A stretch of DNA of 64,000 nucleotides from Actinomadura coerulea (GTDB lineage: Bacteria > Actinomycetota > Actinomycetes > Streptosporangiales > Streptosporangiaceae), in assembly GCF_014208105.1 (NCBI RefSeq), contig NZ_JACHMQ010000001.1:3782001-3846000 (forward strand), read 5' to 3'. Positions 54,428 through 63,293 of the stretch are shown piece after piece (positions within the stretch are counted from its first letter, which is position 1; every line of letters starts with the position of its first letter). The notes below the pieces were generated by a model. The model saw only the letters and a program-made list of their open reading frames with translations. It did not search any database and had not been told where the DNA came from. Position numbers and translations under genes: made by a program.

Positions 54428-56053
54428 GTGAGTCCCCGCAGCCGCAGCCGCTCCTCCGGGGACCCGGCCCGGGACGGCCCGAAACCCCCGGACGAGGTCT
54501 CGGCGATTTTCGACGGCATGCTCCAGCACGCCCGCGAACTGCTGGCGGTGCGCAGTCCCCTGGACGCGGAGCTCATCGTCAGCGAGATCCTCGGCTCCTG
54601 GTGGGGGCAGCGCGTCCCGGACGGCGACGTGGAGGAGGTCATCGGCGAGGCCCTGGTCGGCTACGCCGCGGCGGCCGCTACCCCGGCCGCACTGGCTCTG
54701 CTCACCGGGATCGCCTACATGGGCACCCCGCGGCAGGCCGCCAAGGCCGAACGCGCGGCGCTGCAACTGATGAGCGACGGCGTCGCCAGGCCCGGCTGGG
54801 CCGACCGCGTCGGCATGGTCGAGCCCGAGGCGTGCTTCGCGTCCAGGGACGTCTACGGCGACCAGGACTCCGTCATCTGCACCTACACCTACGGGGGCTC
54901 CGAAAGGCACGCCCTGGTCATCCTGGTCGACCGCAACAGGGCCGGGGTCGTCCAGCCTCGCGGCACGCCCGCGTCCGCCGCGCCCGCGGGGCGTCCGACG
55001 GCGAGCGGGATGGTCCGGGACGCCTGGGTCTCCTCCCGGGTGGACCGGCTCCTCGACCACTGCCGCCGCGAAGGCCGGGAGAACCCGCTGATGCGGTTCG
55101 AGGAGCTCGACCCGCGCGACACCAAGGCGTTGCTGCAGAGCGCCCTTGATCTCACCGACAGGACAGACGCCCCGCCGGTGAACGAGAACTTCGGCTCCTA
55201 CCACGCGTTCGTCCGCGCGCGCGTGGACATCCTTCCGCCGGGCGGCCGCCTGCCCCAGCCTCCGGTGTACGGGCGCGACAGGCGCGCCACGATCGCGACC
55301 CGGTTCCTCGCCTCGGACGAGGCGGGAGAGCTGTCGGACATCTCCGCGGCGATCCGGTGCGTGGACCGGATCATCGACTACGGCTGCGCGCACGACTTCG
55401 GGCGGCCGCTGCGGGTCAGCCCCCTCAAGTGCGAGATGTTCCTGCTCGACTGGCTGCCGCGCAAGGTCCTGCTCTCCCCGTCGGAACAGGAGGCCGTCCC
55501 CCACGTGCTGGCCGCGTGGGTCCGCTGGGCCGGGCGGCGCACGGGGCTGCCGGAAGAGGGGATCAGGGCGACCCTGGACGCCCTCTGGGACGCCACCGCG
55601 AAGTTCTCCGCCGCCTACCGCGATCCGGCCGCATTCGGCCTCGACCGGGGCCTGGTCGACCGGCTGCTGCCCGACGGCGACCTGGAGGCCCTCCCCCGCC
55701 GCGCGTTCGCCCTGCCGTTCCTGTCGGGCACGCACCGGCCGGCGGGGCGGCACGACCCCGTCGACCTGTCGGAGCTCGACCCGGCCGACCCCGGCGACCG
55801 CCGCGCCCTGCTGGAGTTCGAGCACCCGGGCGGCGACGAGGACCACCTCGACGCGCACGTGCGGCTGGCGGCGATGCTGTGGGACGGCGACCCGCCCCAC
55901 CTGTGGGACACCGCCCAGTCGCTGCTGGACGTCGGGTACGAGCGCCACGAGATCCTGCACAAGCTCATCGGCGTCCTCGACCGCTGCGGGGACGACCCGC
56001 GGGCCCTCCGGGAGGCCCTGCGTGTGCTTCGTCACGAACCGCCGCCCGACTGA
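54428..56053 (+). CDS. Large protein of unknown function
   Basis: This 541-residue protein is soluble, with no recognised domain. Segments are LDAELIVSEILGSWWGQRVPDGDVEEVIGEALVGY, a region with GDQDSVICTYTYGGSERHALVILVDRNRAG, and a C-terminal part LEFEHPGGDEDHLDAHVRLAAMLWDGDPPHLWDTAQSLLDVGYERHEILHKLIGVL. The N-terminus is basic and disordered. The GTG at 54428 follows AGAGGG. It precedes the TY-Chap genes on the same strand by 100 nt and may be co-transcribed with them. A regulatory or chaperone-like role would be a guess. Confidence 0.7.
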   Translation: MSPRSRSRSSGDPARDGPKPPDEVSAIFDGMLQHARELLAVRSPLDAELIVSEILGSWWGQRVPDGDVEEVIGEALVGYAAAAATPAALALLTGIAYMGTPRQAAKAERAALQLMSDGVARPGWADRVGMVEPEACFASRDVYGDQDSVICTYTYGGSERHALVILVDRNRAGVVQPRGTPASAAPAGRPTASGMVRDAWVSSRVDRLLDHCRREGRENPLMRFEELDPRDTKALLQSALDLTDRTDAPPVNENFGSYHAFVRARVDILPPGGRLPQPPVYGRDRRATIATRFLASDEAGELSDISAAIRCVDRIIDYGCAHDFGRPLRVSPLKCEMFLLDWLPRKVLLSPSEQEAVPHVLAAWVRWAGRRTGLPEEGIRATLDALWDATAKFSAAYRDPAAFGLDRGLVDRLLPDGDLEALPRRAFALPFLSGTHRPAGRHDPVDLSELDPADPGDRRALLEFEHPGGDEDHLDAHVRLAAMLWDGDPPHLWDTAQSLLDVGYERHEILHKLIGVLDRCGDDPRALREALRVLRHEPPPD

Positions 56054-56153
56054 ACTCCCGGTTTGCGCGTCGCGCTCCCGGCGACAATCATCGGGTCCCG
56101 GGCGCGGTCTCGCGGGGGTCGGCACCGGCCCCTGGTCGTAGGGAGTGATCTTG

Positions 56154-57791
56154 TTGGAGTGGTCCGAGTTCGCCCGGCGGCTGGGACGTGAGCTGGCGGG
56201 GCTCGAACGGGACACGATCCTGATCGTGCGCGAACGCGACGAGAGCCGTCACTACGTCCAGGCCATGCGCGAGCCCGACCGGCTCTACGCCGAGGCCGTC
56301 AGCAACAACTTCCTCGAAGGCCCCCTCCTGCTCACCCTGGCCGACGAAGAGGTCATGAGCGAGGCGGGCTGGCGCCCGCCCGCCGACCCCGCGCCGCGCA
56401 ACTGGTGGACGGAGCTGCCCGAGGCGGGCATGCCCGGCGGGATGCTGAGCGTGACCGAGGCCGACTTCTCGCGCCTGGCCGACGTGATGGTCACGGCGCT
56501 CCGGGACGTCCAAGGCGTCCGGCGCCCGTCCGACCTCGTGTACGAGTCGTTCCACCGGCACGGGTCCGGCCTCATCGAGCTGCTCGACTTCGGGATCGAG
56601 GTGGCCGACCCGTCGCGGGTGAGCAAGCGCCGCGCGTCGTCCGGCGGGCCCCGGCCAGGAGCCGCCCCCCTCTCCGGTACCGATCCCCTGTCCGGAGCAG
56701 ACCCCCTGTCCGGAGCAGATCCCCTGTCCGGCGCCGCTCCCCTGCCCGCGGGCCCTCCCCTGGCCGGGACGCGACTGCCGCTGCCCGAGCAGGCGCTGCC
56801 CGGCATGGACGCGGAACTGCTCGAACCACGTCTCGCCGAAGCCAAGGCGAACGGCGACAACACCGCCTACTTCAAGCTTCTGGAGAACGCCGACCTGGTC
56901 TTGCCGGCGACCGCCTCCGCCGTGGAGGACCCCGACCGCGCCGAGTTCCCCACCATCACCATCGGCAGCGGCACCTATGTCACGGTGTTCACCTCGCCTG
57001 GGGCGCTCGCGCGCACGGGCGACCGGCATCCCGGCCTGTACCGGCGCACCTCGTTCGCCCGGCTGGCCGCCGGCTGGCCCGATCCCGCGTGGCGCCTGGC
57101 CATCAACTGGGGCCTGCCCAGCGAAGTGCTCCTGGACTCGTCCGTCATCGGGCGGTTGCAGGGCGGCAGAGCGGGAGCGCCCGAGCCCCTCCAGTACGGC
57201 CCTCTGCCGACCGAGCCCAACCCGTACGGAACGGTCGACCCCAACGCCCTCTCTGGGCCGAACCCCGTCGCCGGCGGCTCGACTCCCCCGGTCAACGGTT
57301 CGGCCCACGGCTCGCCCGCCCCGGGCGGGGCGGCCCCGGGCGGGGCGGCGGACGTCCCCTACGACGACTCCCACACGGCGGTCGATCCGTTCACGGCGGC
57401 CGACCTGCGGGCGGCCTTGGAAGCCGGCGCCCCGCCGAGGGCACCGGAGCCGGCCGCGGCGGCGCCTCTCGGCGCACCGACCGACGACCCGCCTGCCGCC
57501 GTCCCGCCTGCCGGAAATCCTCCGGCGGGCGATCCTCCCGCCGGCCCCCCGCCGGTCGAGAACCCTCCGGCGGCCGGCGGCCCGGCCGAGACCCCTCCGG
57601 TCCGGCCGGCGCGCCAGGCGCCCCCTCCTGCGCCGCGCCCCGCCGGCGTCCCGATGCGACCACCGCACGGCACGCGCCTGTGGCGCTCGGCGGGCGAGGG
57701 CGAGCAGGCGCCGGTCGCCGTATACGACGCCATCGGCGGCGTCTGGACGCCGGTGCGGGCCGACGCGGTTCCGTCTCCCTGGACCGAGTGA
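56154..57791 (+). CDS. TY-Chap/SseB-type protein with proline-rich tail, paralogue 1
   Basis: This 545-residue protein has an N-terminal chaperone-like (TY-Chap type) domain, EWSEFARRLGRELAG through about residue 155, a tandem DPLSGA repeat linker, an SseB-like domain (about 215-340; LEPRLAEAKANGDNTAYFKLL, YVTVFTSPGALARTG, PDPAWRLAINWGLPSEVLLD) and a Pro/Gly/Ala-rich tail. Homology to the next gene places the start at TTG 56154; a TTG at 56151 or GTG at 56145 are alternatives, with GGGAG at 56141-56145. Proteins of this group accompany type VII secretion or regulators in actinomycetes, but function is unproven. Confidence 0.78.
   Translation: MEWSEFARRLGRELAGLERDTILIVRERDESRHYVQAMREPDRLYAEAVSNNFLEGPLLLTLADEEVMSEAGWRPPADPAPRNWWTELPEAGMPGGMLSVTEADFSRLADVMVTALRDVQGVRRPSDLVYESFHRHGSGLIELLDFGIEVADPSRVSKRRASSGGPRPGAAPLSGTDPLSGADPLSGADPLSGAAPLPAGPPLAGTRLPLPEQALPGMDAELLEPRLAEAKANGDNTAYFKLLENADLVLPATASAVEDPDRAEFPTITIGSGTYVTVFTSPGALARTGDRHPGLYRRTSFARLAAGWPDPAWRLAINWGLPSEVLLDSSVIGRLQGGRAGAPEPLQYGPLPTEPNPYGTVDPNALSGPNPVAGGSTPPVNGSAHGSPAPGGAAPGGAADVPYDDSHTAVDPFTAADLRAALEAGAPPRAPEPAAAAPLGAPTDDPPAAVPPAGNPPAGDPPAGPPPVENPPAAGGPAETPPVRPARQAPPPAPRPAGVPMRPPHGTRLWRSAGEGEQAPVAVYDAIGGVWTPVRADAVPSPWTE
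56661..56750 (+). repeat. Five 18-bp tandem coding repeats
   Basis: Five imperfect 18-bp units encode A/T-A/D-P-L-S-G steps in the linker of the first TY-Chap protein. Unit 3 and 4 (56697-56732) are nearly identical. Slippage could change the linker length. Confidence 0.75.
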
Positions 57792-57851
57792 CGCGCCCTT
57801 CGGCTACCGTCGAGTACGGAATCCCGCCCCGCACGTGAAAGTGGATCCCCA

Positions 57852-59894
57852 GTGGACTGGAACGACTTCGCCAGACGGCTGACACTGGAGCTCTCACGGC
57901 TGCCGGTCACGTCGTTCCTCATCCTGCAGGGTCCGAGCGGCCTGCCCTACGTCCAGGCGATGCGCTCCGAGGGGACGCTCGACGCCGAGGCCGTCGGCAG
58001 CGCGTTCCTGCCCCGCCCCCTCGCGTCGCGCCAGGAGCGGCGGCTGAGGGCGCTCGGCTGGGAGCCGCCCGACGAGGAGGACCGCAAGAACTGGTGGGAC
58101 CGGCTCACCTTCCGCGAGCGCGGAGGGCGCGGCGGGCGCGCCTCCTCGGAGCTGCTGGAGGCGTGCGCCCTGCTCGCCGGGCAGATGACGGGCGCGTTCC
58201 GCGACGTCTACGGCATCGAGTCCCCGCTCGAACTGGTCTACCAGGCGAGCAAGGCCGGGCCCGGCGGCGGACCCCTGGCCCTGCCCGGTCTCGGCATCGC
58301 GCTCGCCGTCCCCGAGGACGAGCGTCCCGCACAGGCCTCGGCGCGTCCGGCGCGCCCGTCCGGGTCGTCGCTGGAGGCGGCCCTGGCCGAGGCCCGCGAA
58401 CGGGGTGACCAGCACGGCTACCTGGAGCTGCTCGCGCGCGCCACGCTCTACCTGCCCTCGCCCGGCGATCCGGAGGGCGGCGGTCACCAGTTCGCCACGG
58501 CGCGGTTCGGCGACGGCACGTTCGTGCTCGCCTTCACCTCGCCCGAGGCCATGGACCGATCCCTGCAAGGGCAGGCGGTCCACCACCGGCAGGCCTCGCT
58601 GGCGGAGCTGTCGCGGCGCTGGCCGCACCCGGAGTGGCAGCTCGCGGTGAACCCCGGCCTGCCGAGTGCGTGCTACCTGGACGCCAACGCGCTCCTCGAA
58701 CCCGAGGAGCCACGGACGCCCACGCCGCCCGTGCCGACCGACGTCCACGTGGCCGGCTCGTCGGCGCGCCGCTCCGCGTCCCGCGCCGGGGGGCACGGTA
58801 CGCCGCCCGGCGGCCGCCGGGCCCCCAGGCGGTCCCAGCGCCCGGAACCGGCGCGGCCTCGAACCGACGCACCCCCCGCGCCGTCGGCGCCGTCACAGAC
58901 GAGCACAGCGCCGCTGGACGGTCCGCCCGCGCCCGGGGTCCGCGCGCCCGCGCAACGGCCCCCGGCTCCTGCCCAGGCGCCCCCGGCTCCGCCGCGGCGA
59001 CCCGAGGTTCCCGCCGCCGGGCAGGCCCCGGTGACCAGGGAGACGCCCCTTCCCAGGGAAAGACCGGTCGCGAAGGAACCTTCGGTGGCCCGGGAGACGC
59101 CGAGCGACCCTCTCGGGCTTCCTGTGGCGCCGATTTACGGCCAGCGGGAGCGGGCACGGGCCGACGCCCTGCGCCCAGACCCTGGTCGACCACACACAGA
59201 CCCTGGTCAACCACGCCCAGACTCCCGGCGACCGGGCACCGAGACACGCGAGCAGAGCGTCCCGGCCGCAGCCGCGCAGCCCTCTCCTGCCAGTACGCAG
59301 ACCCGCGTGGAGCGAGCGCCCAGCATCGTCGAACGCGGGGCCCGGGTTCCCTCAGGGGGGCGGGGGACGGCGCCTCAGGCGCAGGGGCCCGCCGACGCAT
59401 CCCAGGTCGTGGTGATGCAGAAGGCCGTCCGGCCCGAGCATGTGCAGCACTACCTGGAAGGCGGCTATGACCTGGTCGCCGGTTACGTGCACCGATTCCA
59501 GGACGTCCAGGAGCTGAGAAGCCCCGCCGCGCTGATCCGGGCCCTGGGGCTGGTGTACGAGGGGTCGCCGTTCGCGCCCGCGGACGAGCAGATCTTCGTG
59601 ATCCGCTGGCCGGCCGTGAAGCCGGCCCTGTTCCGCCGCCCGCTGGGCGGCATCGACGAGTGGAGCATGGGCATCATCCCGGGCGGATGGGTGATCGAGA
59701 AGGCGCCGTTCCCGGGCTCGGGGTACGCGCCGGGCGACGGGCCCGCGATCCCCGAGTTCAAGGTCGAGAGCCAGCGCCTGCCGCACGGGGCCGAGATGTA
59801 CCGGCTCGACGCGCGGGGCAGGGTCTCCCTCGTCGCGAGCTACGACGCCGACCTGCGCAGGTGGCTCGTGAAACTGCCGGGAGGCCCGGAGTGA
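57852..59894 (+). CDS. TY-Chap/SseB-type protein, paralogue 2, with extra C-terminal domain
   Basis: This 680-residue protein starts MDWNDFARRLTLELSRLP, matching paralogue 1. It has the N-terminal TY-Chap type domain (to about 155), an SseB-like domain (about 170-290; LEAALAEARERGDQHGYLELLARATLYLP), a Pro/Arg-rich linker (about 290-515) and a distinct globular C-terminal domain (about 520-680; VVMQKAVRPEHVQHYLEGGYDLVAGYVHRFQDV and GLVYEGSPFAPADEQIFVIRWP). The last domain is not recognised. The GTG at 57852 follows GTGGAT, and its stop overlaps the next start. Confidence 0.8.
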   Translation: MDWNDFARRLTLELSRLPVTSFLILQGPSGLPYVQAMRSEGTLDAEAVGSAFLPRPLASRQERRLRALGWEPPDEEDRKNWWDRLTFRERGGRGGRASSELLEACALLAGQMTGAFRDVYGIESPLELVYQASKAGPGGGPLALPGLGIALAVPEDERPAQASARPARPSGSSLEAALAEARERGDQHGYLELLARATLYLPSPGDPEGGGHQFATARFGDGTFVLAFTSPEAMDRSLQGQAVHHRQASLAELSRRWPHPEWQLAVNPGLPSACYLDANALLEPEEPRTPTPPVPTDVHVAGSSARRSASRAGGHGTPPGGRRAPRRSQRPEPARPRTDAPPAPSAPSQTSTAPLDGPPAPGVRAPAQRPPAPAQAPPAPPRRPEVPAAGQAPVTRETPLPRERPVAKEPSVARETPSDPLGLPVAPIYGQRERARADALRPDPGRPHTDPGQPRPDSRRPGTETREQSVPAAAAQPSPASTQTRVERAPSIVERGARVPSGGRGTAPQAQGPADASQVVVMQKAVRPEHVQHYLEGGYDLVAGYVHRFQDVQELRSPAALIRALGLVYEGSPFAPADEQIFVIRWPAVKPALFRRPLGGIDEWSMGIIPGGWVIEKAPFPGSGYAPGDGPAIPEFKVESQRLPHGAEMYRLDARGRVSLVASYDADLRRWLVKLPGGPE

Positions 59895-60259
59895 GCATCC
59901 GGCACGGCTACTACGCGGGCTGGCGGAGCGCCGAGTACGAGGCGAGCCCCGACGGCGACCAGGTGCGCCTCTACGCCGCGCGGCCCGCGGAGGGGTTCAG
60001 GCAGGTCTCCCCGGACCGGTACGTCCAGGTGGTGCCCCGGGCGGACGTCGACCACCTCCAGTACGTGACCACCCACTGCACGTGGCGCGGCGAGCCGTTC
60101 GTGGTCCTCGGCGAGCACGAGGGCTGGCTGCGCGTGGAGTACAGCGGCGGCAAGGTCCCCGTGGCGGAGCGGCTCGGCCTGGAGCCGTTCGACCGGGGCG
60201 TGTACCAGGCGTGGGCGTCCCGGCACGAGGTCGAGGACCTGCGCGAGGAGACCGTCTGA
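59891..60259 (+). CDS. Conserved small protein coupled to TY-Chap paralogue 2
   Basis: The 122-residue product (MSIRHGYYAGWRSAEYEASPDGD to VEDLREETV) has a beta-rich pattern, including CTWRGEPFVVLGEHEGWLRVEYSGGKVP. The GTG overlaps the previous stop as GTGA. It may interact with the C-terminal domain of paralogue 2. No family is assigned. Confidence 0.75.
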   Translation: MSIRHGYYAGWRSAEYEASPDGDQVRLYAARPAEGFRQVSPDRYVQVVPRADVDHLQYVTTHCTWRGEPFVVLGEHEGWLRVEYSGGKVPVAERLGLEPFDRGVYQAWASRHEVEDLREETV

Positions 60260-60280
60260 GCACGGGGATCGGTGGTAGCG

Positions 60281-60325
60281 GGCATGACGGGTCGTGAGGC
60301 ATGACGGGTTGCGGGGCATGACGGT
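60281..60325 (+). repeat. 17-bp tandem repeat upstream of pxpA
   Basis: GGCATGACGGG recurs at 60281, 60298 and 60315 (the last with one mismatch), spaced 17 bp, each carrying an ATG. Only the third ATG (60318) is in the pxpA frame. Confidence 0.6.
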
Positions 60326-61070
60326 CATCGACGTCAACGCCGACCTCGGCGAGGGGTTCGGCGTCTGGAGGCTGGGCGACGACGCGGCGCTGCTCGACGT
60401 CATCACGAGCGCGAACGTGGCGTGCGGGTTCCACGCGGGCGATCCGCTGATCATGCGGCGGGTGTGCGCGGCGGCCGTCGAGCGCGGGGTGACGATCGGC
60501 GCGCAGGTCTCCTACTGGGACCTCGCCGGTTTCGGCCGCCGCGAGATGGACGTGGCCGCCCCGGAGCTGACCGCCGAGATCCTGTACCAGCTCTCGGCAC
60601 TGGACGGCATAGCGCGCGCGGAGGGCGGGCGTGTGGCGTACGTGAAACCGCACGGCGCCCTCTACAACAGGGTCGCACGTGACCCCGTCCAGGCGCGCGC
60701 GGTGGCCGACGCGGTACGGGCCTACGATCCGTCCCTCCCCCTGCTCACGCTCCCGGGGTCCGCGGTGCACGACGTCGCCGACGGACTCACCGTCGTCGCC
60801 GAGTGCTTCGCCGACCGCGCCTACACGCCGTCCGGCGCGCTCGTGTCACGACGTGAGCCGGGGGCGGTCGTCCACGACCCCGACACGGTCGTGCAGCGCG
60901 CGGTGCGGATGGCGGTGGACGGGTCCGTCGTCGCGGTGGACGGTACCGAGGTCACGTTGAAGGCCCGTTCCATATGCGTGCACGGTGACACCCCCGGCGC
61001 GGTCGTCCTCGCCAGGTCCGTCCGGTCCGCGCTTTCCGAGGCGGGCGTCACCCTGGAGTCCTTCGCGTGA
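60318..61070 (+). CDS. pxpA: 5-oxoprolinase subunit PxpA (LamB/YcsF family)
   Basis: This 250-residue protein matches PxpA: IDVNADLGEGFGVW, ITSANVACGFHAGDPLIM, GAQVSYWDLAGFGRR and YVKPHGALYN are the family hallmarks. With PxpB and PxpC it hydrolyses 5-oxoproline to glutamate using ATP. The ATG at 60318 is the third of three repeated ATGs; an in-frame GTG at 60294 is an alternative. Its stop overlaps the pxpB start. Confidence 0.93.
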   Translation: MTVIDVNADLGEGFGVWRLGDDAALLDVITSANVACGFHAGDPLIMRRVCAAAVERGVTIGAQVSYWDLAGFGRREMDVAAPELTAEILYQLSALDGIARAEGGRVAYVKPHGALYNRVARDPVQARAVADAVRAYDPSLPLLTLPGSAVHDVADGLTVVAECFADRAYTPSGALVSRREPGAVVHDPDTVVQRAVRMAVDGSVVAVDGTEVTLKARSICVHGDTPGAVVLARSVRSALSEAGVTLESFA

Positions 61071-61681
61071 AGGTGCGGCGGGTCGGCGACACCGCCTTGC
61101 TCGTGGAGACCGGGGATCTGGCGACCGCCCACCGGATGGACGCCGCCCTCAGAAGCGTCCCGCTGCCCGGTGTCGTGGACGTCGTCCCCGGGGAACGGAC
61201 CGTCCTGGTGGTGGCGGACCACACCACCGACCTCGGCAGTCTGGCGGCGCGCCTCCCGCGACTGCGCCTGGCCGGCGACGTGGCGGGCGACGCCGAGCCG
61301 CTGGAGATACCCGTCGTCTACGACGGCGAGGATCTCGACGAGGTCGCCTCCCTCACGGGCCTGTCGCGCGAGGAGGTCGTCCGGCGCCACTCCGCGGGCT
61401 CGTACACGGTCGCCTATCTCGGCTTCTCCCCGGGCTTCGGCTACCTGTCGGGTCTGGATCCGGCGCTGCACGTGGCACGGCGCGCCTCGCCGAGGAAGGC
61501 CGTCCCGGCCGGTTCGGTGGCGATGGCGGGCCCGTACGCGGCCGTGTACCCGTCCCGGTCGCCGGGCGGCTGGCGGCTGCTGGGCCGCAGCCGCCTGCCG
61601 CTGTGGGACGTGTCGCGCGATCCGCCGTCCCTGCTCCGGCCGGGGACGCGGGTGCGGTTCGTCCCCGAGGAGCGTTCTTGA
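61067..61681 (+). CDS. pxpB: 5-oxoprolinase subunit PxpB (KipI family)
   Basis: This 204-residue protein shows the allophanate-hydrolase-subunit-1 type pattern: IPVVYDGEDLDEVASLTGLSREEVVRRHSAGSYTVAYLGFSPGFGYL and a conserved PAGSVAMAGPYAAVYPSRSPGGWRLLG. The GTG at 61067 overlaps the pxpA stop as GTGA. Confidence 0.93.
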   Translation: MKVRRVGDTALLVETGDLATAHRMDAALRSVPLPGVVDVVPGERTVLVVADHTTDLGSLAARLPRLRLAGDVAGDAEPLEIPVVYDGEDLDEVASLTGLSREEVVRRHSAGSYTVAYLGFSPGFGYLSGLDPALHVARRASPRKAVPAGSVAMAGPYAAVYPSRSPGGWRLLGRSRLPLWDVSRDPPSLLRPGTRVRFVPEERS

Positions 61682-62526
61682 TCGAGGTCGTGCGGCCCGG
61701 GCCGCTGGCGACCGTCCAGGACCTCGGCAGGCCCGGTCGCGCCCATCTCGGCGTCCCCCGCTCCGGAGCCGCGGACCAGCGCGCCTTCAGGCTGGCCAAC
61801 CGCCTCGTGGGCAACCCGGAGGGCGCGGCGGGCGTGGAGTGCACCTTCGGCGGCGCCGCCCTGCGCTTCCGCGGACACGCCTGGATCGCGGTGACCGGCG
61901 CTCCGGTGACGCTGCGCATCGACGGCCGTCCTCACGCAATGAACGCGCCGTGCTTCGTGGCGGCGGGCGCCGTCGTCGAACTCGGCACGCCCACGTCCGG
62001 GCTCCGTAGCTATGTCGCCGTGCGGGGCGGTATCGCCGTGGACGAAGTGCTGGGCAGCCGTTCGACCGACCTCTTGTCCGGCCTCGGGCCGGCACCGCTC
62101 GCGCCAGGTGACCGTCTGCCGGTCGGCTCTCCCGGAGGTCTCCAGTACATCAATGTGGATGTCGTGCCCGTCGCAGCCATGCCGGAGACCCCGAGCCTTC
62201 GAATTCTGCCCGGCCCGCGGGACGACTGGTTCGCCCATGACGCACTGTCCACGCTCACGTCCTCGCTCTACGAGGTGTCACCGGACAGCAACCGCGTGGG
62301 CGTCCGCCTGAACGGACCGCCCCTCGAACGGGCGCGCGACGGCGAACTCGGCAGCGAAGGCATGGTCATCGGTTCTCTCCAGGTGCCGCCCAGCGGGCTG
62401 CCCATCATCTTCCTGGCCGACCATCCGACCACTGGCGGCTACCCGGTCGTCGCCGTGCTCGCCTCGGCGGCCGTGGCCGAGGCCGCCCAGCTGCGCCCGG
62501 GGCAGAGGCTTCGGTTCCGGCTCTAG
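61678..62526 (+). CDS. pxpC: 5-oxoprolinase subunit PxpC (KipA / biotin-dependent carboxyltransferase family)
   Basis: This 282-residue protein matches the allophanate-hydrolase-subunit-2 type: VVRPGPLATVQDLGRPGRAHLGVPRSGAADQRAFRLANRLVGN and SLQVPPSGLPIIFLADHPTTGGYPVVA. The TTG at 61678 overlaps the pxpB stop and has GAGGAG 5 nt upstream. Its stop TAG overlaps that of the convergent phosphatase gene (shared CTAG). Confidence 0.93.
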   Translation: MIEVVRPGPLATVQDLGRPGRAHLGVPRSGAADQRAFRLANRLVGNPEGAAGVECTFGGAALRFRGHAWIAVTGAPVTLRIDGRPHAMNAPCFVAAGAVVELGTPTSGLRSYVAVRGGIAVDEVLGSRSTDLLSGLGPAPLAPGDRLPVGSPGGLQYINVDVVPVAAMPETPSLRILPGPRDDWFAHDALSTLTSSLYEVSPDSNRVGVRLNGPPLERARDGELGSEGMVIGSLQVPPSGLPIIFLADHPTTGGYPVVAVLASAAVAEAAQLRPGQRLRFRL

Positions 62527-63218
62527 GTCAGAGGGGCGGGAGCGGACCGGTCCAGGTGGGAGACGTCGTTGAAGCCGCGCAGCGACGACAGGGCGCCGAG
62601 CCTGACCAGCCGCGAGATCGAGCCGTTGTCCGCCCCGAGGAACGCGAACGGCCTGGCGCCGGTGGCGGCCGCGAGGGCCTGGGCGATCACCCCGCCGTGG
62701 GTGAACACGGCGATCCGCCCGCCCGCGTGGGCCGCCGCGAGCCGGACGAGCCCCTCCTCGACGCGGGCGGCGAAAGTCTCGCTCCTCTCCGCCCCCGGGA
62801 TGACGTCCCAGCGCTCCTCGGCGAACATCCGCTGCGCCACCGGATCGTTCTCGGCGACCTTCTTGCGGAAGAGGCCGCCCTCCCAGTCGCCGAGATGGAC
62901 CTCGCGCAGGTTCCGCTCGACCCGCGGCTCCAACCCGAGGCGGCGTGCCAGCGGCGCCGCCGTCTGGGATGTGCGGCGCAGAGGCGTCACGTAGATGGCG
63001 TCCAAGCGCTCGGCCGCGAGCCGCTCACCGACCCGCTCGGCCTGCTCCCGCCCCTCGGGCGCGAGCTCGGGGTCGCCGTGGCCGTCCACGAGCGGGAACG
63101 GCCTGTCGGGGCGCGCCGGCGCGGAGGCGCCGTGCCTGACGAGAAGGACTTCGGTGGCGCCGTCCGGCGCCTTGTACGGCGTCTGCCGATACTCGGTCGG
63201 CTCATCCCGCTGGTCCAC
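62523..63218 (-). CDS. Histidine phosphatase family protein
   Basis: This 231-residue phosphoglycerate-mutase-like phosphatase has the phospho-His motif LLVRHGAS, a second His in FTHGGVI and the intervening Glu in NLREVHLGDWEGG. The GTG at 63218 is preferred over 63227 because TAGGGT lies 7 nt upstream, a leaderless arrangement. The substrate is unknown. Confidence 0.88.
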   Translation of the reverse strand: MDQRDEPTEYRQTPYKAPDGATEVLLVRHGASAPARPDRPFPLVDGHGDPELAPEGREQAERVGERLAAERLDAIYVTPLRRTSQTAAPLARRLGLEPRVERNLREVHLGDWEGGLFRKKVAENDPVAQRMFAEERWDVIPGAERSETFAARVEEGLVRLAAAHAGGRIAVFTHGGVIAQALAAATGARPFAFLGADNGSISRLVRLGALSSLRGFNDVSHLDRSAPAPLT

Positions 63219-63225
63219 GCTGGGC

Positions 63226-63231
63226 ACCCTA
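63226..63231 (-). promoter_or_regulatory. Predicted -10 element (TAGGGT) for a leaderless transcript
   Basis: TAGGGT lies 7 nt before the GTG at 63218 on the minus strand. Confidence 0.45.
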
Positions 63232-63269
63232 GACGGCCGATCCGCACCGGACGGCAGCGGGGCCCGGTC

Positions 63270-63288
63270 GTCCCGCGTCAGGCGGGAC
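63270..63288 (-). terminator. Hairpin after the winged-helix gene
   Basis: Stem GTCCCGC/GCGGGAC (63270-63276 and 63282-63288) with a 5-nt loop lies 5 bp past the stop of the winged-helix gene. Confidence 0.45.
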
Positions 63289-63293
63289 GCGGG

